A DNA stretch of 64,000 nucleotides. It comes from Cantharellus purpuraceus. Its lineage: Eukaryota; Basidiomycota; Agaricomycetes; Cantharellales; Hydnaceae. The stretch is from assembly GCA_025174535.1 (NCBI GenBank), contig JALBUN010000003.1:1758501-1822500 (forward strand), written 5' to 3'. Of this stretch, positions 44,271 to 57,900 are shown one piece after another (positions within the stretch are counted from its first letter, which is position 1; every line of letters begins with the position of its first letter). The notes beneath the pieces are model-generated. The model saw only the letters and a list, made by a program, of their open reading frames with translations. It searched no databases and was not told the DNA's origin. The translations under genes were made by a program, and so were the position numbers.

Positions 44271-44581
44271 TATGACTTCTCTAGGATCTAGTTCCCCATC
44301 ATGGGAACTTCTACTGCTGGCTGTGCACCATCATTCATCATTTATGATGTCCTGCATGCTGCCAGCATGACTCATTCTACTTCAAGTCATCATTATGATG
44401 ACTCTTTTCCTTCTGATTATGTAGGCTAACTAAGTTAGTCTACTAGTTGCTCACTTATGTGAGTGGCTGGGATGGTTGGTATATGTCTGTACACCAACAG
44501 CAGCCAGTTCTCTAGCACTGGCTAGAAAACTTCAATAACAAGGAAGAATCTAATGATTCTTCCAGTGGAAGTTCAAAAAAG
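44271..44581 (-). pseudogene. P-element leader and Gag start, third copy
   Basis: Matches 11724-12004 plus the start of the first ORF (MSHAGSMQDIINDE at about 44375). It shows that the target of the solo C LTR (AGCTT) is uninterrupted here. Cut at 44270 by the M element. Confidence 0.65.
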
Positions 44582-44792
44582 TGTAAGGTGGTTGGTTTAC
44601 TTAGATCACACTAACACAGAACTCAACCAGGTTTATTGGGTAATGTGCTGTACAGTGTGCATGGGTCCACAGCTTATAACTATATATATGCACTCTATGG
44701 GTGCATATGTCTACCAAGATGACAGCATTCCCTAATGGAATGCTGTAGATATAAATAATGGTTATTCTACATAAGTACCTAGGATACTTACA
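44582..44792 (-). mobile_element. P-element LTR, diverged
   Basis: 211-bp LTR, TGTAAGGTGG...GATACTTACA, homologous to 12005-12279 with small deletions. The GCATTCC hairpin remains and the terminal hairpin is imperfect. Confidence 0.75.
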
Positions 44793-45527
44793 GCATGGCA
44801 TCCCTTTGCAAGTGCAACTTGCTTTGGACAACCATAACCATATTCATAAAGCCCACTACTGCTGTGCCTCCTGAACTACCTTCCCAGTTGTCAAAATCTT
44901 GTGCTCTGTGCCTGAGTCTCCATTTGGAAGACACAAAGACACAAGTTTGTTCAGTGGCTGGGGATGAGGGAACCAAATAGGTATCAGGATCATCATGTTG
45001 AGGCAACAGTGCTAGCTACCTAAGTTCTGAGGTTGAGAAACAGTGAACAGCGGGGTTGAGGAGTTTCCGGATCATATGTAACTCCGGATTCCTCAAGCAT
45101 TTACTTATAGTAGTGCAGCATTACTGCACAATATTACTCCACAGTGATCTTACTGGTCACTGAGCATTACAATAGCCGTGTGGTTGCATTTACATATTGA
45201 TCCTTTGTCGTCCATGATGGCTTCACATCGGCGTGGTAGTGAGGTCTGACACTCTTTTTGAATGGAGCTTCAAAGTGGCATGTGTGGAGTAACTGTGGAC
45301 GCTCCACTATAGCTTTTCCTTCATAGCTAGCGAAATTCAGCTCAAGCTGGTTTCATATACACCCTAATGTCCCACATTTTTATATTGAAAAAAAATTCAA
45401 CTGCCGTCAATTTCGCCCACATTTGTTGGTTCTGTGCAGTGCAGTTTTGAAGTCCTAAAATGAGAACTCCGCCCGCGGAGGCAATCCAATTATATTCGAT
45501 TGCGTAGCCACGTCGACCTCTTCAAGA
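44793..45527. other. Intergenic region upstream of SWP1
   Basis: A minus-strand ORF (44788-45006, with SSKWRLRHRAQDFDNWEG) is not recognised and overlaps the P LTR end. GC content and CpG rise to host level from about 45030. No TATA box is obvious before 45528. Confidence 0.4.
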
Positions 45528-46579
45528 ATGGGTGCTCTGTTCCCTGTCCTACTTTCCTTCCTACCATTGCTTGCCAGTGCAGGCCAGCTGGTGCTTCAGT
45601 CTCCCAGAGTCACTATCACTGGCCCCGATGCCTCGATCCTTAGAAACGAACCGTAAGCTCATCGTCAGCAGTACGCAAACGCGATAAAGCTGAGCGCATA
45701 ATCTTTCAGATTGTCTATGGCTCATCGCCCATCTCCACCGCTTACTTTAGGGTCCTCGGACACCCTGAAGCTTACATTTCAGATTCTTGAAAAGGAATCT
45801 GGAAAGGGCTTGCAGCCTCACCAGACATTCCTGAGATTCTATGACCCGCAAACAGAGGAAGAGGGTGTACAACCTCTGCGCGTCTCTAGTACCGGGAAAA
45901 CTAGCTTTGAACTCGTGGGCTCTTCTTCTCTTTGGTGTGTATACGTAAACCCACGTGTTGCATGTTTTAGAATCTTGCGCGACCGCCAGTATCTCTTCCA
46001 CCAACTGCGAACGTCTCAGCACCGCTTCAAGTTACACTTCTTCTTGGCTCATTTACACATTCTCCCTTATTGCAACCGCTATTCGACTTGTATCTACCGG
46101 TGTCACATCCAGCTCCTCAACATCCTGAAGAGCCAATGTATCATCCGCTTCCCGAGATCCACCATACCTTCCGACCGGACCCAAAGACACCTTATATCAT
46201 ACTATCGGCCATTGGGACTGTTGCTGTGGTTGCACCGTGGTTGGTTCTCCTTGGTCTCGTACGTAATCATTTTTTTTTCTGCCTTACACTTGCCCTCTGT
46301 TATTTTCTCGAATGTATTTTATGCCAAGAGACTGCTTGTACTCAATGATTTTCTATTTAGTGGGGTTCAATACCGCATCGCCTTCCCCATATTCTCCACC
46401 CATTAGTCCTCCTATTCGTCGGCCTGCTTGCATCTTTTGAAGGACTTCTCTTCTGGTATTGGGTTCAGCTACGCCTTGGTCAAGTACTTTTGTACGGTGC
46501 AATTCTAGGGGCAGTCACCGTGGCAGCAGGAAAGGGCGCACTGGCCAAAGCTGGGGAGTGGAGAGTCGGTGCTGCATAA
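45528..46579 (+). CDS. SWP1: Oligosaccharyltransferase subunit Swp1 (ribophorin II)
   Basis: Subunit of the ER oligosaccharyltransferase complex that moves the lipid-linked glycan to Asn-X-Ser/Thr sites. Four exons (45528-45652, 45710-45914, 45971-46258, 46361-46579) give 837 nt and 278 residues with GT..AG introns of 56-102 bp. A signal peptide (MGALFPVLLSFLPLLASAG) is followed by a lumenal beta-rich domain (SDTLKLTFQILEKESGKG, HQTFLRFYDP) and the conserved C-terminal membrane part, preceded by EIHHTFRPDPK and starting with TPYIILSAIGTVAVVAPW, with three membrane segments in all. Length and order fit fungal Swp1. No defect is seen. The neighbour on the other strand, a GH47 mannosidase, also acts on N-glycans. 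Confidence 0.93.
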
Positions 46580-47936
46580 CACTACAAAAAGCGACAGTGT
46601 ATTTCTGGACAAGCCAAAAGACAGGGACGGTATTGTTATTGCCAAAGCCCTGTATTATTTGCTTGAAATGAACCGTATTTGAGCAACGTTGGGTTTGATA
46701 TATCTTCCTCCTCGCGCGCCCACCAGAAGGTAATACGCGGCCAATCTTTCTGTTATCCTGATGATGTTGGTGATAGAGGATCCTGGCAGAACCACCGTTG
46801 GGCATGCATGGTACTAGAATTCTTGGAACTCAGAATTTCCAACAAACATATACGGCAGGTTACGTGGTTTATAGTATGTCTAGTCTATCATAGTATTGCC
46901 GAACGTCACTCATTGTAGTCACATTCGCATTTGTTGGTCGAAGGAGAGTGTCAATGGTACCGACTAGGAAGATCGCATCCACCTTGCTAGTTTCACCAGT
47001 TACTAGCTAGCAATTCCTGTGATTCATGCACATGATTCGTGATGGAATCTCATAAGACATGACGGGACTATAAGAGAATTTTAGGATTAGGTCGGGCTGA
47101 TGAAGGGGCGAGTAACGCATACCAAAATTTGCCATCATGTGCGAGAACCTTTGGATCGAACTGATGAAGGGAATTTGTGTCAGAAAAATGTCTTACTGCA
47201 GCGTACTAAGCATATTCTTTTCGTCTAGAGTACAGATCGCATTCTTCAACATGATCCGGAACTCGCGTGCAGTGCAGGAAAGCTCGTGGCATCGTCACTG
47301 GTAGCTGTGTCAATCCATGGCGGTTGGCGATCAAGCTTAGACTTGATGCTTGAAAATGCAACTCGACGGCCTAAGGCATGACACTGCAGGCGTGTAGCAG
47401 GAGCCTATCTTTTGGCTGCGCAAAGTGATGGCCAGTGTTTCATCATTTTCGTCAGCTTGGCTCCGTTGATGTCGGCTTGAATTTATGTTGAATCCCAGTA
47501 GTGATACCAAAAACTACAGATCATTAGCAATTTCACTGCACGTTTGTAACCTACTTAAGTTGTGATGCGCTTGTCAAGCTTCGTTCCCAGGCCCGGCCCA
47601 ACCTGGGTCAATCTAAGGGTATATCAGGATACACCCCGAACCTGGTGGGTAATATCTGCTGATACTAAGAAATACTGTCGGATGAGCAATTCACAACCGT
47701 GCAAACCTATCGCAGGAAAGAGGACAACATAGCACCACCACAATCCATCACAGTTGAAATGATGCAAAGTGAAATGATGCAAAGATTGGACTAGACATAA
47801 CCCTCCTATAGGTATATGCTATAACGTATCAAAGAGCGTGCTCGATTCTCCCCTGCTGTATTTTTTCCTTGCCAACTTCACTGCAGAAACCTAAAGACAA
47901 GATATCCGTACCCATAGATCTGCCCACAGATCTGAC
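46580..47936. other. Intergenic region between convergent SWP1 and GH47 genes
   Basis: No ORF with recognisable features and no repeat shared with the rest of the window. It holds the 3' ends of both genes. Confidence 0.5.
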
Positions 47937-50013
47937 CTACAAACCAATGATGTCCTTGATTTGGTTGCGCAATCTCGGGTCCCACGAGACTTGCGGGAGA
48001 GGCACGTGGTCCAGCTTCACCGCGCTGAATGGCGCTGTCTGAGATGGGCCGGAGGGAGAGTTAAAGATGTCGGGGAGCTGTGGGGCCTTCAAAGGATGGG
48101 CCTCAGTGTTGAACACGTACTCATCGAGAGAGATGTGGTTCGGGTCGTCAAAGGTCAAGAACCTGCGATAGTACAGCCGGTCGGTCAGCGTATTATAAGA
48201 AGAACGAGATCAGTGACGCACAAGTACTTCATCACCTCCGCGAAGAAGAAACTCTCAGTGTCATCCACACGGTCCGCATCAGTGATAGTCGCATCATTCA
48301 CGTCTAAGATTCCACTAACGCCCCCATCGCCTCCGGGAACCTCGAGGAACTTCAGATAGCTCTGCACTGCACTCTGAGCGTTGGCGAGGTATTTAACGTC
48401 GCCTGTCACGCGCCACGCGTAAAAGTTGGACTCGAGCACCTCTGGACGCAAAATGTAATCTGATCCGCCGTCAAAGATGTAAAAGCCGTGCTCGTTGTTG
48501 AAAGCAATGTCTTCTGGTGTAATGCGGTTTCCAGTGAATGAGCCGTCATCTGTACCGTTGGGTGGTTGTCCGTTGACGTTGGACACGAAGGCAAAGACTT
48601 CAGGACCGATCTTCGTGCTTTGGATATGAACGTTTCAGAACACGTTTCGGGTCTGTGAATAGAAACGACTTACGCTGTACCATTATAGGTGTTGAAGCAT
48701 GCATCAACCAGTTTCAAGCCAATATCAACAATGGTTTGGTTGTTCAAGAGCTTTCCGCCCAAGATCCAGTTCCCACCATGGAAACACGCCAAATGCGACC
48801 CAATATGGCGGATCTTCCTGTCATCCTCGAAATCCGCAAGATACATGTGCCCACCGACGGTAGACTCCTTAAGGAGCCACTTTATCGACGAGTCGACGGC
48901 GGTCTTCCAGGTCTCCAAGAAGAGTGGGGGCGCGTTCGGGTGGAGTCGTGTGTACTTGAGGAGGTACTCCAGGTAGGAATCCGTGCCTCCGCCCCAAGTG
49001 ACATAGGCCCCTACAGCCTCGCCAGTCATCGGGTCGATGCCTTGCGCGGGAAGCCCGGGTAGTGGCCCCACAAGGTTAGCAATGTGTGCGGCAGAGCCTT
49101 CGGCCAACTGACGGTAGGTGTCAACCCCGGTGAGTTCAGATAGTGTACCCCATTCCATGGTGAGCTAGAAACAAAAGTTCAGAAGGCATCATAAACTGAG
49201 TGTTGACCAGTAACGAAAACTTTGAACACTCACTGTCCCGGCTTCAGCGACATTTGACTACAAAGTAACATGCTTTGATTAGTCACGTGATCGGTATTTG
49301 AGGTCAGACTTCAATACGGACCGTGGCAATGACAGGTTGGTCTGTTGAAAAGTCTACAAAGCCAAAAGGAACGCCCTTGGAGCCATTGAAGCCTATTATG
49401 AGCTTGTTGGTAAGTTCCTGAGCCTTGTCGACGAGAATTTGGGGCTTGTTTCCGTTGAGCTCATATGCGGAAAGAAGACCGCCGACGTAACGGATGGTAG
49501 ATTCAAACAGAGAGACGGTGTCGGGAGTTTGAGACTGGTTGAAATTGATGTGAGATGAGAAGTTGACGCCCATCTGAAACAGATCTTCGAGGCCCATAAT
49601 CTTCATCGTGCTCAGAGCATCAACAATTGAGGCACCTATTCCTAGTTAGCTGCAAAGGTAAGCATGGCAATATGATTTGTACCCCATCCATTTCGGCCAT
49701 CAGTGAAGCTCTGAAAATGTGTTAGATCTATATGGGCCAACAAATTCCGATAGGTCCATTCACCTTGGAGACCGCTGCATCATGGCGTCAGCTCAAAAGC
49801 ACCACATTCATGAATGAGACTCTGACGTGTCAAATCGTCGTGACCAAAGGCAAACTCGGTATACGCGTGGAACGCGTTGGTGAAAATCTGCTTGACTTGG
49901 TCGCGAACATCGCTGGCGCCTGGAGGAAGCTTGAGGCCAGGCTTTTGTACCCGGCCTGCATATGTGGCAGGGAGGCAGGCAGCAGCGACAAGCAGCAGGC
50001 GTGTAGACACCAT
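47937..50013 (-). CDS. GH47 alpha-1,2-mannosidase, secreted
   Basis: Class I inverting mannosidase that removes alpha-1,2-linked mannose from N-glycans, Ca2+-dependent. About 550 residues from eight exons; introns for example at 49627-49683, 49269-49330, 48620-48672 and 48190-48230. A signal peptide (MVSTRLLLVAAACLPATYA) is followed by YTEFAFGHDDL, FTDGRNGWGASIVDAL, TIRYVGGLLSAYELNG, SNVAEAGTLTMEW, GAYVTWGGGTDSYLEYLLKY, GHMYLADFEDD, IGSHLACFHGGNW, RPEVLESNFYAWRVTGD and the diagnostic EYVFNTEAHPLKAP. These cover the acid/base Glu, the Ca2+-binding Thr (in NTEAHP) and the paired Cys region. No transmembrane anchor after the signal peptide, so it is a secreted or lumenal enzyme, like the fungal secreted 1,2-mannosidases. 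All junctions keep the frame. Start: ATG with a clear signal peptide. Confidence 0.92.
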
Positions 50014-52749
50014 TCTGCAAGGGGAGAGGGGAGAAGGGGGTAAAGCAGAAAAAAAAAGAATCTGCTAGCGACTCAATGGAGAACCAAGCTTGGCGCTTTA
50101 TAGAGGGAACTAAGTATCCCGACTCCATTCAGTTCCGTGTATACCTTCTCGGCTCCTGAGATAGTTCTCTGCGCTTAAGTATTATACATTGATCATTCCA
50201 CGCGTCTGCTCGATCCAATTTCGGGGTATGACCACCGCATGCGTATATGGCACATCACAAGGACAGGGACAGAGAACTATCCTCTCTAAAATAACTTGAA
50301 TCCGTACGTACACAGGTCGCGTCACAAGGTGTACGCTGTCGTAAAATTCGCATAGGAGGCGTCTCACAAAGGACATTAATGGTCTTCCATGGACTTAGTG
50401 TCCGAGATCGAATATGTCGCATTTTAATCCGGCATAGTGTAGCACGATACCGAAGTTATCCCTACTAGTCGCTCTCGTTCCATTACTTGCAAACTTTGTG
50501 ATCATGCATTGCGAAATTTCCAAGAATCGCGCTGGGGGGATGTGTACGCTGAGCCTATCAAGAAGGGTCGCACGGTGTCATGATAGAACTGGCTGTCAAC
50601 AATCCGCGAAATAATCGCTTTTGCATATAATGGGAACACCACGTGCCGATGGTCCAGCGCTGCCAGCGTTTAAGACGTCTCGGACAATACGCTGCTTACC
50701 CACCGAGCTGCCGATCGGACGGTGTCGGACTCTCTTTATCATAAGCTATAACTAGCGTGCACAGGACGGTGTTGCAATACTGGTCCTGCATATCATTCTT
50801 TGTACGGACAGGTTGACAAGGTGCCTCTCACCTTCCGCCGTCAACAGCCCGCTTTTTGGTCATGCTCCAGTGAACATAGATGTCACCTTGCTATTGGATA
50901 CCACCCGCTTGTTCCTGGTCCCGACGCTTCCTTTTTCTTGCACGATTCACGTGCGCTGCCCAGGCCTTAATAAGATGAATAGGCCAATGTGATCAGGGAT
51001 CAAACATGCACGCGTTGCTTTTGCGCAATTTCAAGCGCTATTCCACTCAACGCAAAGATATGCACCAGCTATGTGGCAATAGCTGGTGAGATCTCACGCC
51101 ACCAAGCTCAGCAGACATCCTCGTCTGACCTACGATTGCCTCACGTTGGGGAAATAATAGGTCTCGTGCTCCCTCCCTGTCATCGCGTCAGCCCCCAACC
51201 TTTTCCCTCGCTCTTGCGAGATTCAAGTTTTTCTGATCATTGTGAGCGATGACTCGCGACGCCTCGGTTCAAATGACATTCCATCAGGCTTTGTCTGCCG
51301 TTAGCACCATAAATGGAACATTACTCGTGAACCTAAACAGAAGGCTGGGTATAATACAGATAAACCATGCTGTCCCCAGATACGCCTTATCTCAATTCGG
51401 TTCTTCTGAGGCTGCAGAATAACCACTTTACATAATATCAGAACATGGCGGGGACTCTTGTTCACTTAGCGGTGCCCAATCCGTACTTAATCAACTTGAT
51501 ACTCACGCCCGTATCTAATCTGCATCAAAAGAAAGCAATGGTGCAATTTGTATCACTCATACATCGGTGAGAATGCTTGGCACAAGTGAGAACAAGAAAC
51601 GTCGTCATGTGTTCCTATATCCCGTGCTCCTATATGTGCATACTCTGTCCCTAGTGTTCCCTATGCAAACTTATTCCAACATCCCTTTCACCAAGCGAAA
51701 GCGAAAGTTTTTTTCAATAGTAATATGAGATCTTCTATGAGGCATGTGAATGATGACACTCAGGAAACCTACCATATTATTCTGGTGCTTGGAGTACTCA
51801 GAGTGTAAGTGAATGCCACGTACGTCCTTCACAGCAAGCCATTCCTGCACATACCATAGCTTAATGTGAATGCTAGCATATGTGATGATCTCGGTCTACA
51901 TTATGCCTATCATTCTCTTTGATCCGTGGTCGCCATTACGGTTGCATTCTTTTGTTAAATGTTCCTTCGTGATTCCAGCCGGAGAAGTTCATCATGCCTT
52001 ACTCCGGGGTGCGGATTGCCCCAAACTTACTTTGATAATGAAGTTGTCACCGGCGGAGAGGGTATGTCTGGCACTAAGGCGATATATTTGGCCAGACTCC
52101 CTTGGACGTGACGTCTAGGAGCCAACTTCTAACCCACTGGTAATGTTTAAAGAGAAACAACCATATAGGTTACATGATATTTCTCTTCTATTGTGAATCA
52201 CGAGAGCCCGTAACAATCACCTGTTGGGGTTTTGGGGAGACGCAGTCACTCTGTATTACTAACCAGGACGTAAGCTAAACCAATGAGATTGTATCGGACC
52301 CTGTCCTCAACATCACCACCATCACTGCATCACAGACCAGGATTCAAGCCCAGAGAGAATCGCCACGTCTCAAAGCGGACGCCATCGACAGTGCTTGATT
52401 TAGATCTGGATTAGATTGGATGTCTTTGGATCTGCTCATGCTTACTCAAGATCGAGAGGCACACGTGTAAATACTTTTGGCAACTATTTTGAACCTAATT
52501 CTAGTTTGGAAAGGCCTACCCTCCCCTGTTAACTAGCACATGTGTTAGTTATGTAAGTTGACATGCTTGTTCCAGTACTTGCATGATAATATATTGCATC
52601 CCGGTAAGCTGCAGCTCCAGGCTGAGCATTTCTGAGTTCAGAATCCATACATTTCTCCTCACACCACATGCTATATACTCTTATTGGCATGGTTGTCACA
52701 TAGACATTGGCTCTATTTCTTTCTGCAGAGCTGTCAAGGGTTGGAAAGC
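50014..52749. other. Intergenic host DNA
   Basis: 2.7 kb with normal CpG content and no long ORF, repeat copy or RNA gene that I can recognise. Its first part is the promoter region of the GH47 gene. A small unrecognised gene cannot be excluded. Confidence 0.5.
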
Positions 52750-53124
52750 TTGGGGGTCAAGGGAATAACTGGAGTTTGGCTGCTAGTGGTGAAAGAGAGG
52801 GGACTTACTGTTCCAGTTCAACCAGAGACAGAGTGGGGACAATAACTATTGAGTCAGATCAAGTGGACTTGGCTTCAACTTGTGTGTTACACCCCCTTGG
52901 ATTGTCAGTCCAATATTTCAGAGTTCAAAGTACAGAGTTGGATCAGGGATCCAGAGTTCAACTTGTCAAGAAGGTACTTGTCAAGAAGCTAGCAACCAAG
53001 AAGTTGATGGGGCAAATCTTAGTCAATATACAAACCACTGTAATAGACAGAGAGTAGCCCATATAAGTATGTGGAGAATTGAATGCTGAAACTAAAGTGG
53101 TAAGACAATATGGAGTACTCTATA
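52750..53124 (-). mobile_element. C LTR fragment
   Basis: Matches about 11125-11485 of the solo C LTR, with both ends missing. The following 200 bp (53125-53324) are not recognised. Confidence 0.7.
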
Positions 53125-53324
53125 TTTAACAGAAAGGTTTGTGCTCATATATGTATATCAATGTGACATCTAACTCACCACTGCCTTGGCTGCAGAGGCT
53201 CCATCAACTGGCTAGTCCAGGGATTGGCAATGTTGACTGTCCCATTGACCCTGTTTTAATCCCTCTCAATCCCAGCCCTCATCCCTTGGTGAAGCCAACT
53301 GCTGAACTACTAATTGTGAGTAAG

Positions 53325-53862
53325 TGTTACACACTGGGTCTGAATTGGGGATTGGAAATTGGGTTGGAGGTCAGGTCAGAGGTTTGGTCAGAGTCGGAGA
53401 GGGAGTCGGGGTGCATCATGGGGGTCAGAATGGACTTGGCTTCAGCTTATGTGCTCCACCCTCACTAATACCGGTGTCCAAGATTTCAGAGATGGAGTAT
53501 GACTTAGAGAGTTAGGATTGGACTTAGGAACTAGGCGTGATTTGATATTTGAACTGGGGAATGAAGTCCCCAGTCAGGCAGCTTAAATACATATTTGAAA
53601 TCTAATAATTACTCCAGTGATGGGTCTCTGAGGCTGACAGCCTTACATGAGTATGTCTGAGTCTGATGGGAACAGATGTCCAGGTTCCTATGGTGATGCT
53701 GATGCATCAATTGGAACCAGACATGGATGGGCAAGATTTGGTGGTGACAATCGGACAGATAAATGGAGATATGATGGTCCCAAATGGAGTATAGATTTCA
53801 TATGCACAGGGATCTGAGTGGATTGGATGGGGATCTGGGCATTAATGAATATATTCATAACA
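53325..53862 (-). mobile_element. B-element 3' LTR, third copy
   Basis: 538-bp LTR, complete, TGTTACACAC...CATAACA on this strand. It is followed by the internal leader of the inverted B element (53863-53975) with its polypurine tract and the aORF TATA box (acatataaaagg near 53962), up to the point where the G element was inserted. Confidence 0.8.
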
Positions 53863-53975
53863 GTATCTCTCCATTTAAGGCTGAGCCCCTGAGGCCCTGT
53901 GTCCATGGATCAAATAGGTGAGATGGTTGGGCGCAGTTGGAGTTATACTGGGGGTCTGGAGACATATAAAAGGGC

Positions 53976-54339
53976 TGTGAGGGCAACGCTGATGATGAGG
54001 CCACAACAACAAGATACTCAATAGATGAGAGCTGATAAGAGATAATGCCAGCTGGTACAGCAGATATCCTCAGTCTATACAGCTGTTTCTGATAAATACA
54101 TGGAACTTACCTGGTACAGTGGATATCCTCAGAGATCAAGCTGAGGGGATCACACTGCACCGTCTTTATACTAAATGATGGAGATGGATAGGAGAACCAA
54201 GATAGGGGAATAATAGGGAGGAAGGATAGAGGAAGTGATAGGGGCAATGATATAGGGAGATGCACCCTGACAGGCTGTGCTGATAGGGGTGTCAAGAGAA
54301 AATACTAAAAATAGAATATGACTCATTTGAACCCTGACA
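53976..54339 (-). mobile_element. G-element 3' LTR
   Basis: 364-bp LTR, ACCCTGACA end at 54339, preceded in element direction by the polypurine tract AAGAGGGGGGTGA (54340-54352). The flank at 53971-53975 is AGGGC; the other flank, now moved by the inversion, is GGGGC (rc of 59490-59494), consistent with a 5-bp target duplication. Confidence 0.85.
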
Positions 54340-54350
54340 TCACCCCCCTC

Positions 54351-54830
54351 TTAATCCATGTCATCTCGATATGCACTATCGTCCCATCCATCTCAAGAGA
54401 GACACACCCTGAAGCACTCTGCAAGGTCCCTTCTCACTCTCTGCCAAAGTAGAGCCCATGATGAGTGTTGATGGTGATTCTTCTCTGCCTTGGGGTAAAG
54501 TGGGATGGTGAACTCTCTGGGGGATATGGGATTGTCCATGCTGAAAACTGCTCCAAGTATCATCTCCCCTCCCTCATAGGTGACTTTACTGGTGAGCCCT
54601 TGGAAGGTGTATGGTATGTCAGAGTCGCCAATGAATAGAGGGTCCCTGATGTAGTATGTCTGGCGTCTTGATGGATTACAATGCCAGAAGGGGAAATGAA
54701 CTTGTGGAGGTGGAGATGGGAGATTATAATCCTCTACGGCATGTGCAGTATCCCTTGAGTCAACTGACCAAGTGATTGATGGGTAGAAACAGAGTGAGCG
54801 TAGAGGGGTGGATTCAGACTGGTAAGGCAT
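54351..54830 (-). pseudogene. Small accessory ORF of the G element (~159 codons)
   Basis: Sense ORF between pol and the polypurine tract, starting MPYQSESTPL at 54830 and ending in TAA at 54351, with one TGA (54393) where CGA is likely. It is a diverged homologue of the small ORF of the A LTR: a Trp-Ser-x-Asp start of the core, PPPQV, then Y-x-I-x-D-P-[IL]-F-x6-P-Y-T-F. No known domain, signal peptide or membrane segment. Its place just before the 3' LTR equals the place a U3-borne frame would have in an RNA genome. Function unknown. Confidence 0.6.
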
Positions 54831-54934
54831 GGTGGGTTGGGTAGTGAACGATGATGGTTTTACTGAGGAAGGGGAGGTGGATTCACTGGCTTATATATGG
54901 TTGGTGGAATGTCGGCATGGATGAATTTGGTGAG

Positions 54935-57900
54935 CGCTAAGCTTCATTGTGCCTATTCTGCAGCTCTGAAATGTGTCCAATACCACGTGTTGGGTTCCTG
55001 CCAGCTGTCCAATCAAAGAGGACCTGTTTGGGAGGTTCTGTGAAGTTCTCAAAGCATCTGAGGGGAAGAGCCGCATAGGTGGCTGCCAAAATACACCTTG
55101 GGGCTTCAGGATTCTCCCGATGGAAGTCTGCAATGCACCTTCTAGCCCCACTGGCATCCTTAGATGGGATCCAGAGGTTGTCAGCAGCTCCATAGCCCTT
55201 CCAACACACCAGGTATTCCAGTCTTCCTCAGAAACTCTGCTGTCAAGGATCTTCTCAACTTCATATTCCTGTACTCCATCTCAAATGACTGGAGGTGGTG
55301 GAGGAGATGACTGGCGTTCAGGGATGGGATCCTTTTCATAAGGCTGGAGTAAGACAACAGAGAACACTGGATGAGTGCAACCAAAGATTGGGGAAAGTTG
55401 TAGGCCATAGGCATTTTGCAAGACCACCTTATTAATCACATACAGTCCTAACCATTTTCTTGGCTGGATGGGTGGTGGTGATATTTTGTGTGTTGAGCCA
55501 GACCTTGTCACCAAGCTTGTATACTGGGGCTGCTTGCCAATGGGCATCATAGAATCATGTCATATCATCTGCTGCCTTTTCCAGGGTGGAGCAAGCCTCA
55601 GTGAATTCTTCCAATGCTTCAAGTCATGTCTCTCAGATTGGCTCTAGCCCAAGCCTTGGGTGTTGGCCTGTATCAAGCATGAAGGGGGTTGATTGTGTGG
55701 AGGAGTGGATGCGGTTGTTATATGTGAATTCAGCAAGAGGAACCCACTCAGTCCAGTCATCCTGGCGCTGATTGATGAAAAGCCTCAAGTATTGTTCAAT
55801 TTCTTGATTGACCCTTTCTGTCTGACCATTGGTTTGTGGATGATATGCTGTGGATGCTACAACCTTGATCCCCAAAAGCTTATTGAGCTCGCACATAAAT
55901 TGAGAGACAAACTGGGTGCCATGGTCACTGATGATCTCCTCAGGAAGGCTGTGGTGTTTCCACACATGGTCTTGGAAAAGTCATGCAACTCCTATGGAGT
56001 TGATGTCAGAGGTGGTAGGGATAACATGTGCTCGTTTGGAAAGACGGTCCACAATGACAAGGAGTGCATCATAGCCATGACTGATGGGTAGCTCTACAAT
56101 AAGGTCAACAGATATCACTTGCCACCTCCAATCTGGGACACAACTAGGCAGGAGTTTACCCATAGGAGGAGCGGGGAAAGTTTTTGTCTGATTGCAGAGG
56201 TCACATCCCTTAATGTATTTGGCAATGTATTGTCCAAATCCAGGCCACCAGTAGCTGCAGGATACAAGTTCTGTTGTTCTCCAGCGACCAGGGTGACCTG
56301 TAATGTGAATATTGTGGTGTGCCCTTACAATGTCATGGTGCAATTTTGGGTCAAGAGGGACATATACCTTGCCACAATAGAGGACGAGTCCATTCTCCTT
56401 GGTCCATTCCTGTCCTCGTAAATTCCAAGAGGGACCAAGTTCCTTAAGAGCCTTCACAACCTTTTCATCTCTGTTGGTGCAGTTCCACACACGTTCCAGG
56501 AATATGTCTCCTTCTCCTGTGATCATTTGAGCTCCTGGCCCTGGATAGGTGGATGTCGCATCAATGTGGAACAGCTCAGGGCCAAGAAGAACCTGATTCT
56601 GATTATCTTCCTCCCCCAATTTATGATCTACACATCATGAGAGGGCATCAGGTTTGGCTGAATGTCGTCCAGGACAGTGGATCAGTTCAAAGTCAAAACG
56701 AGAAAGGTATAGTGACCAGCGAGCTTGTCAACAATTGAAATTCTGAGCTGTACAGAAATATGTGAGGTTCTGATGGTCATTAAGGGTTTCAATCTTGTAT
56801 TTGGTCCCTTCCAAGATGTGGCGCCATTCTTCTAGTCCATGGATGACTGAGAGCAATTCCTTATCATGGATGGCATAGTTGCACTCCACATCTGAAAGGC
56901 TCTTGGATACAAAACCTACCAGCCTCCATTTCTCATTGTCACAGAGTTGAGATAGAACAGCACCTGTTGCATATGCTGAAGCATCTGTCTCTAGTTGAAA
57001 ACACTTGGTTTGATCTGGGAGGACAAGGATTGGAGTCGACATGACAAGCTGCTTGAGTTTATCAAAGGCTTCTTGTTCTGGGCCATTGGGTATCCAGGAC
57101 CACTGTGTATCTGCCTTTGTTAACCAATTCAGAGGCTTTGTGATATATGAGAAGTCCTCAATGAAGTGACAGTAGAAATTGATGAAACCAAGGAAGGATT
57201 TGACTTCTGTCACATTGCGCAGTGTGGGCCAGTCTCTGACTCTGGCCACCTTAACTGGGTCCATAGCTACCTGTCCCTGTGAGAGAATCAATCCAAGATA
57301 ATCTACCTTCTGTTGTGTGAAAAGGCATTTCTCTGGTTTGAGGTACAGGTGGTTGGCCTGAAGAATTTCAAGGACAGATTGCATGATCATGTGGTGTTGT
57401 TCTAGGGATTCAGTGAAAATGAGGATGTCGTCCATGAACACTACCATAGTGCCATCATCAATGAGGTCCTTGAAAATGTCATTCATCGTCATCTGAAAGG
57501 TTGCTGGGCTGTTTGTGAGACCAAAGAACATGACCAGGGGTTCAAATAGACCATGATTGGTTTGAAAGGCTGCCTTCCACTCATCGCCCTCTTTAATATG
57601 CACATTGTTATATCCCCATTGGATGTCAAGCTTGGTAAAGTACTTGGCATTGGCTGCGGCAATTTTATTCATGATGTCTGGTGCCAGGGGTAGTGGATAG
57701 GCATTCTTGATCATGATATCATTCAGCTTGTGGTAGTCTTGCACAAAACGAAGATTACCGTCCTTCTTCTTCACAAAAAAGACAGGGGATGCCATGGGTG
57801 ACTTGGAAGGACATATATGATGATTCCATAGGTTCTCCTCAAGGAATGTGTCCAACTCCTTCTGCTCATTTGGGGACATTGGATAGACCTTTGTGCTGAA

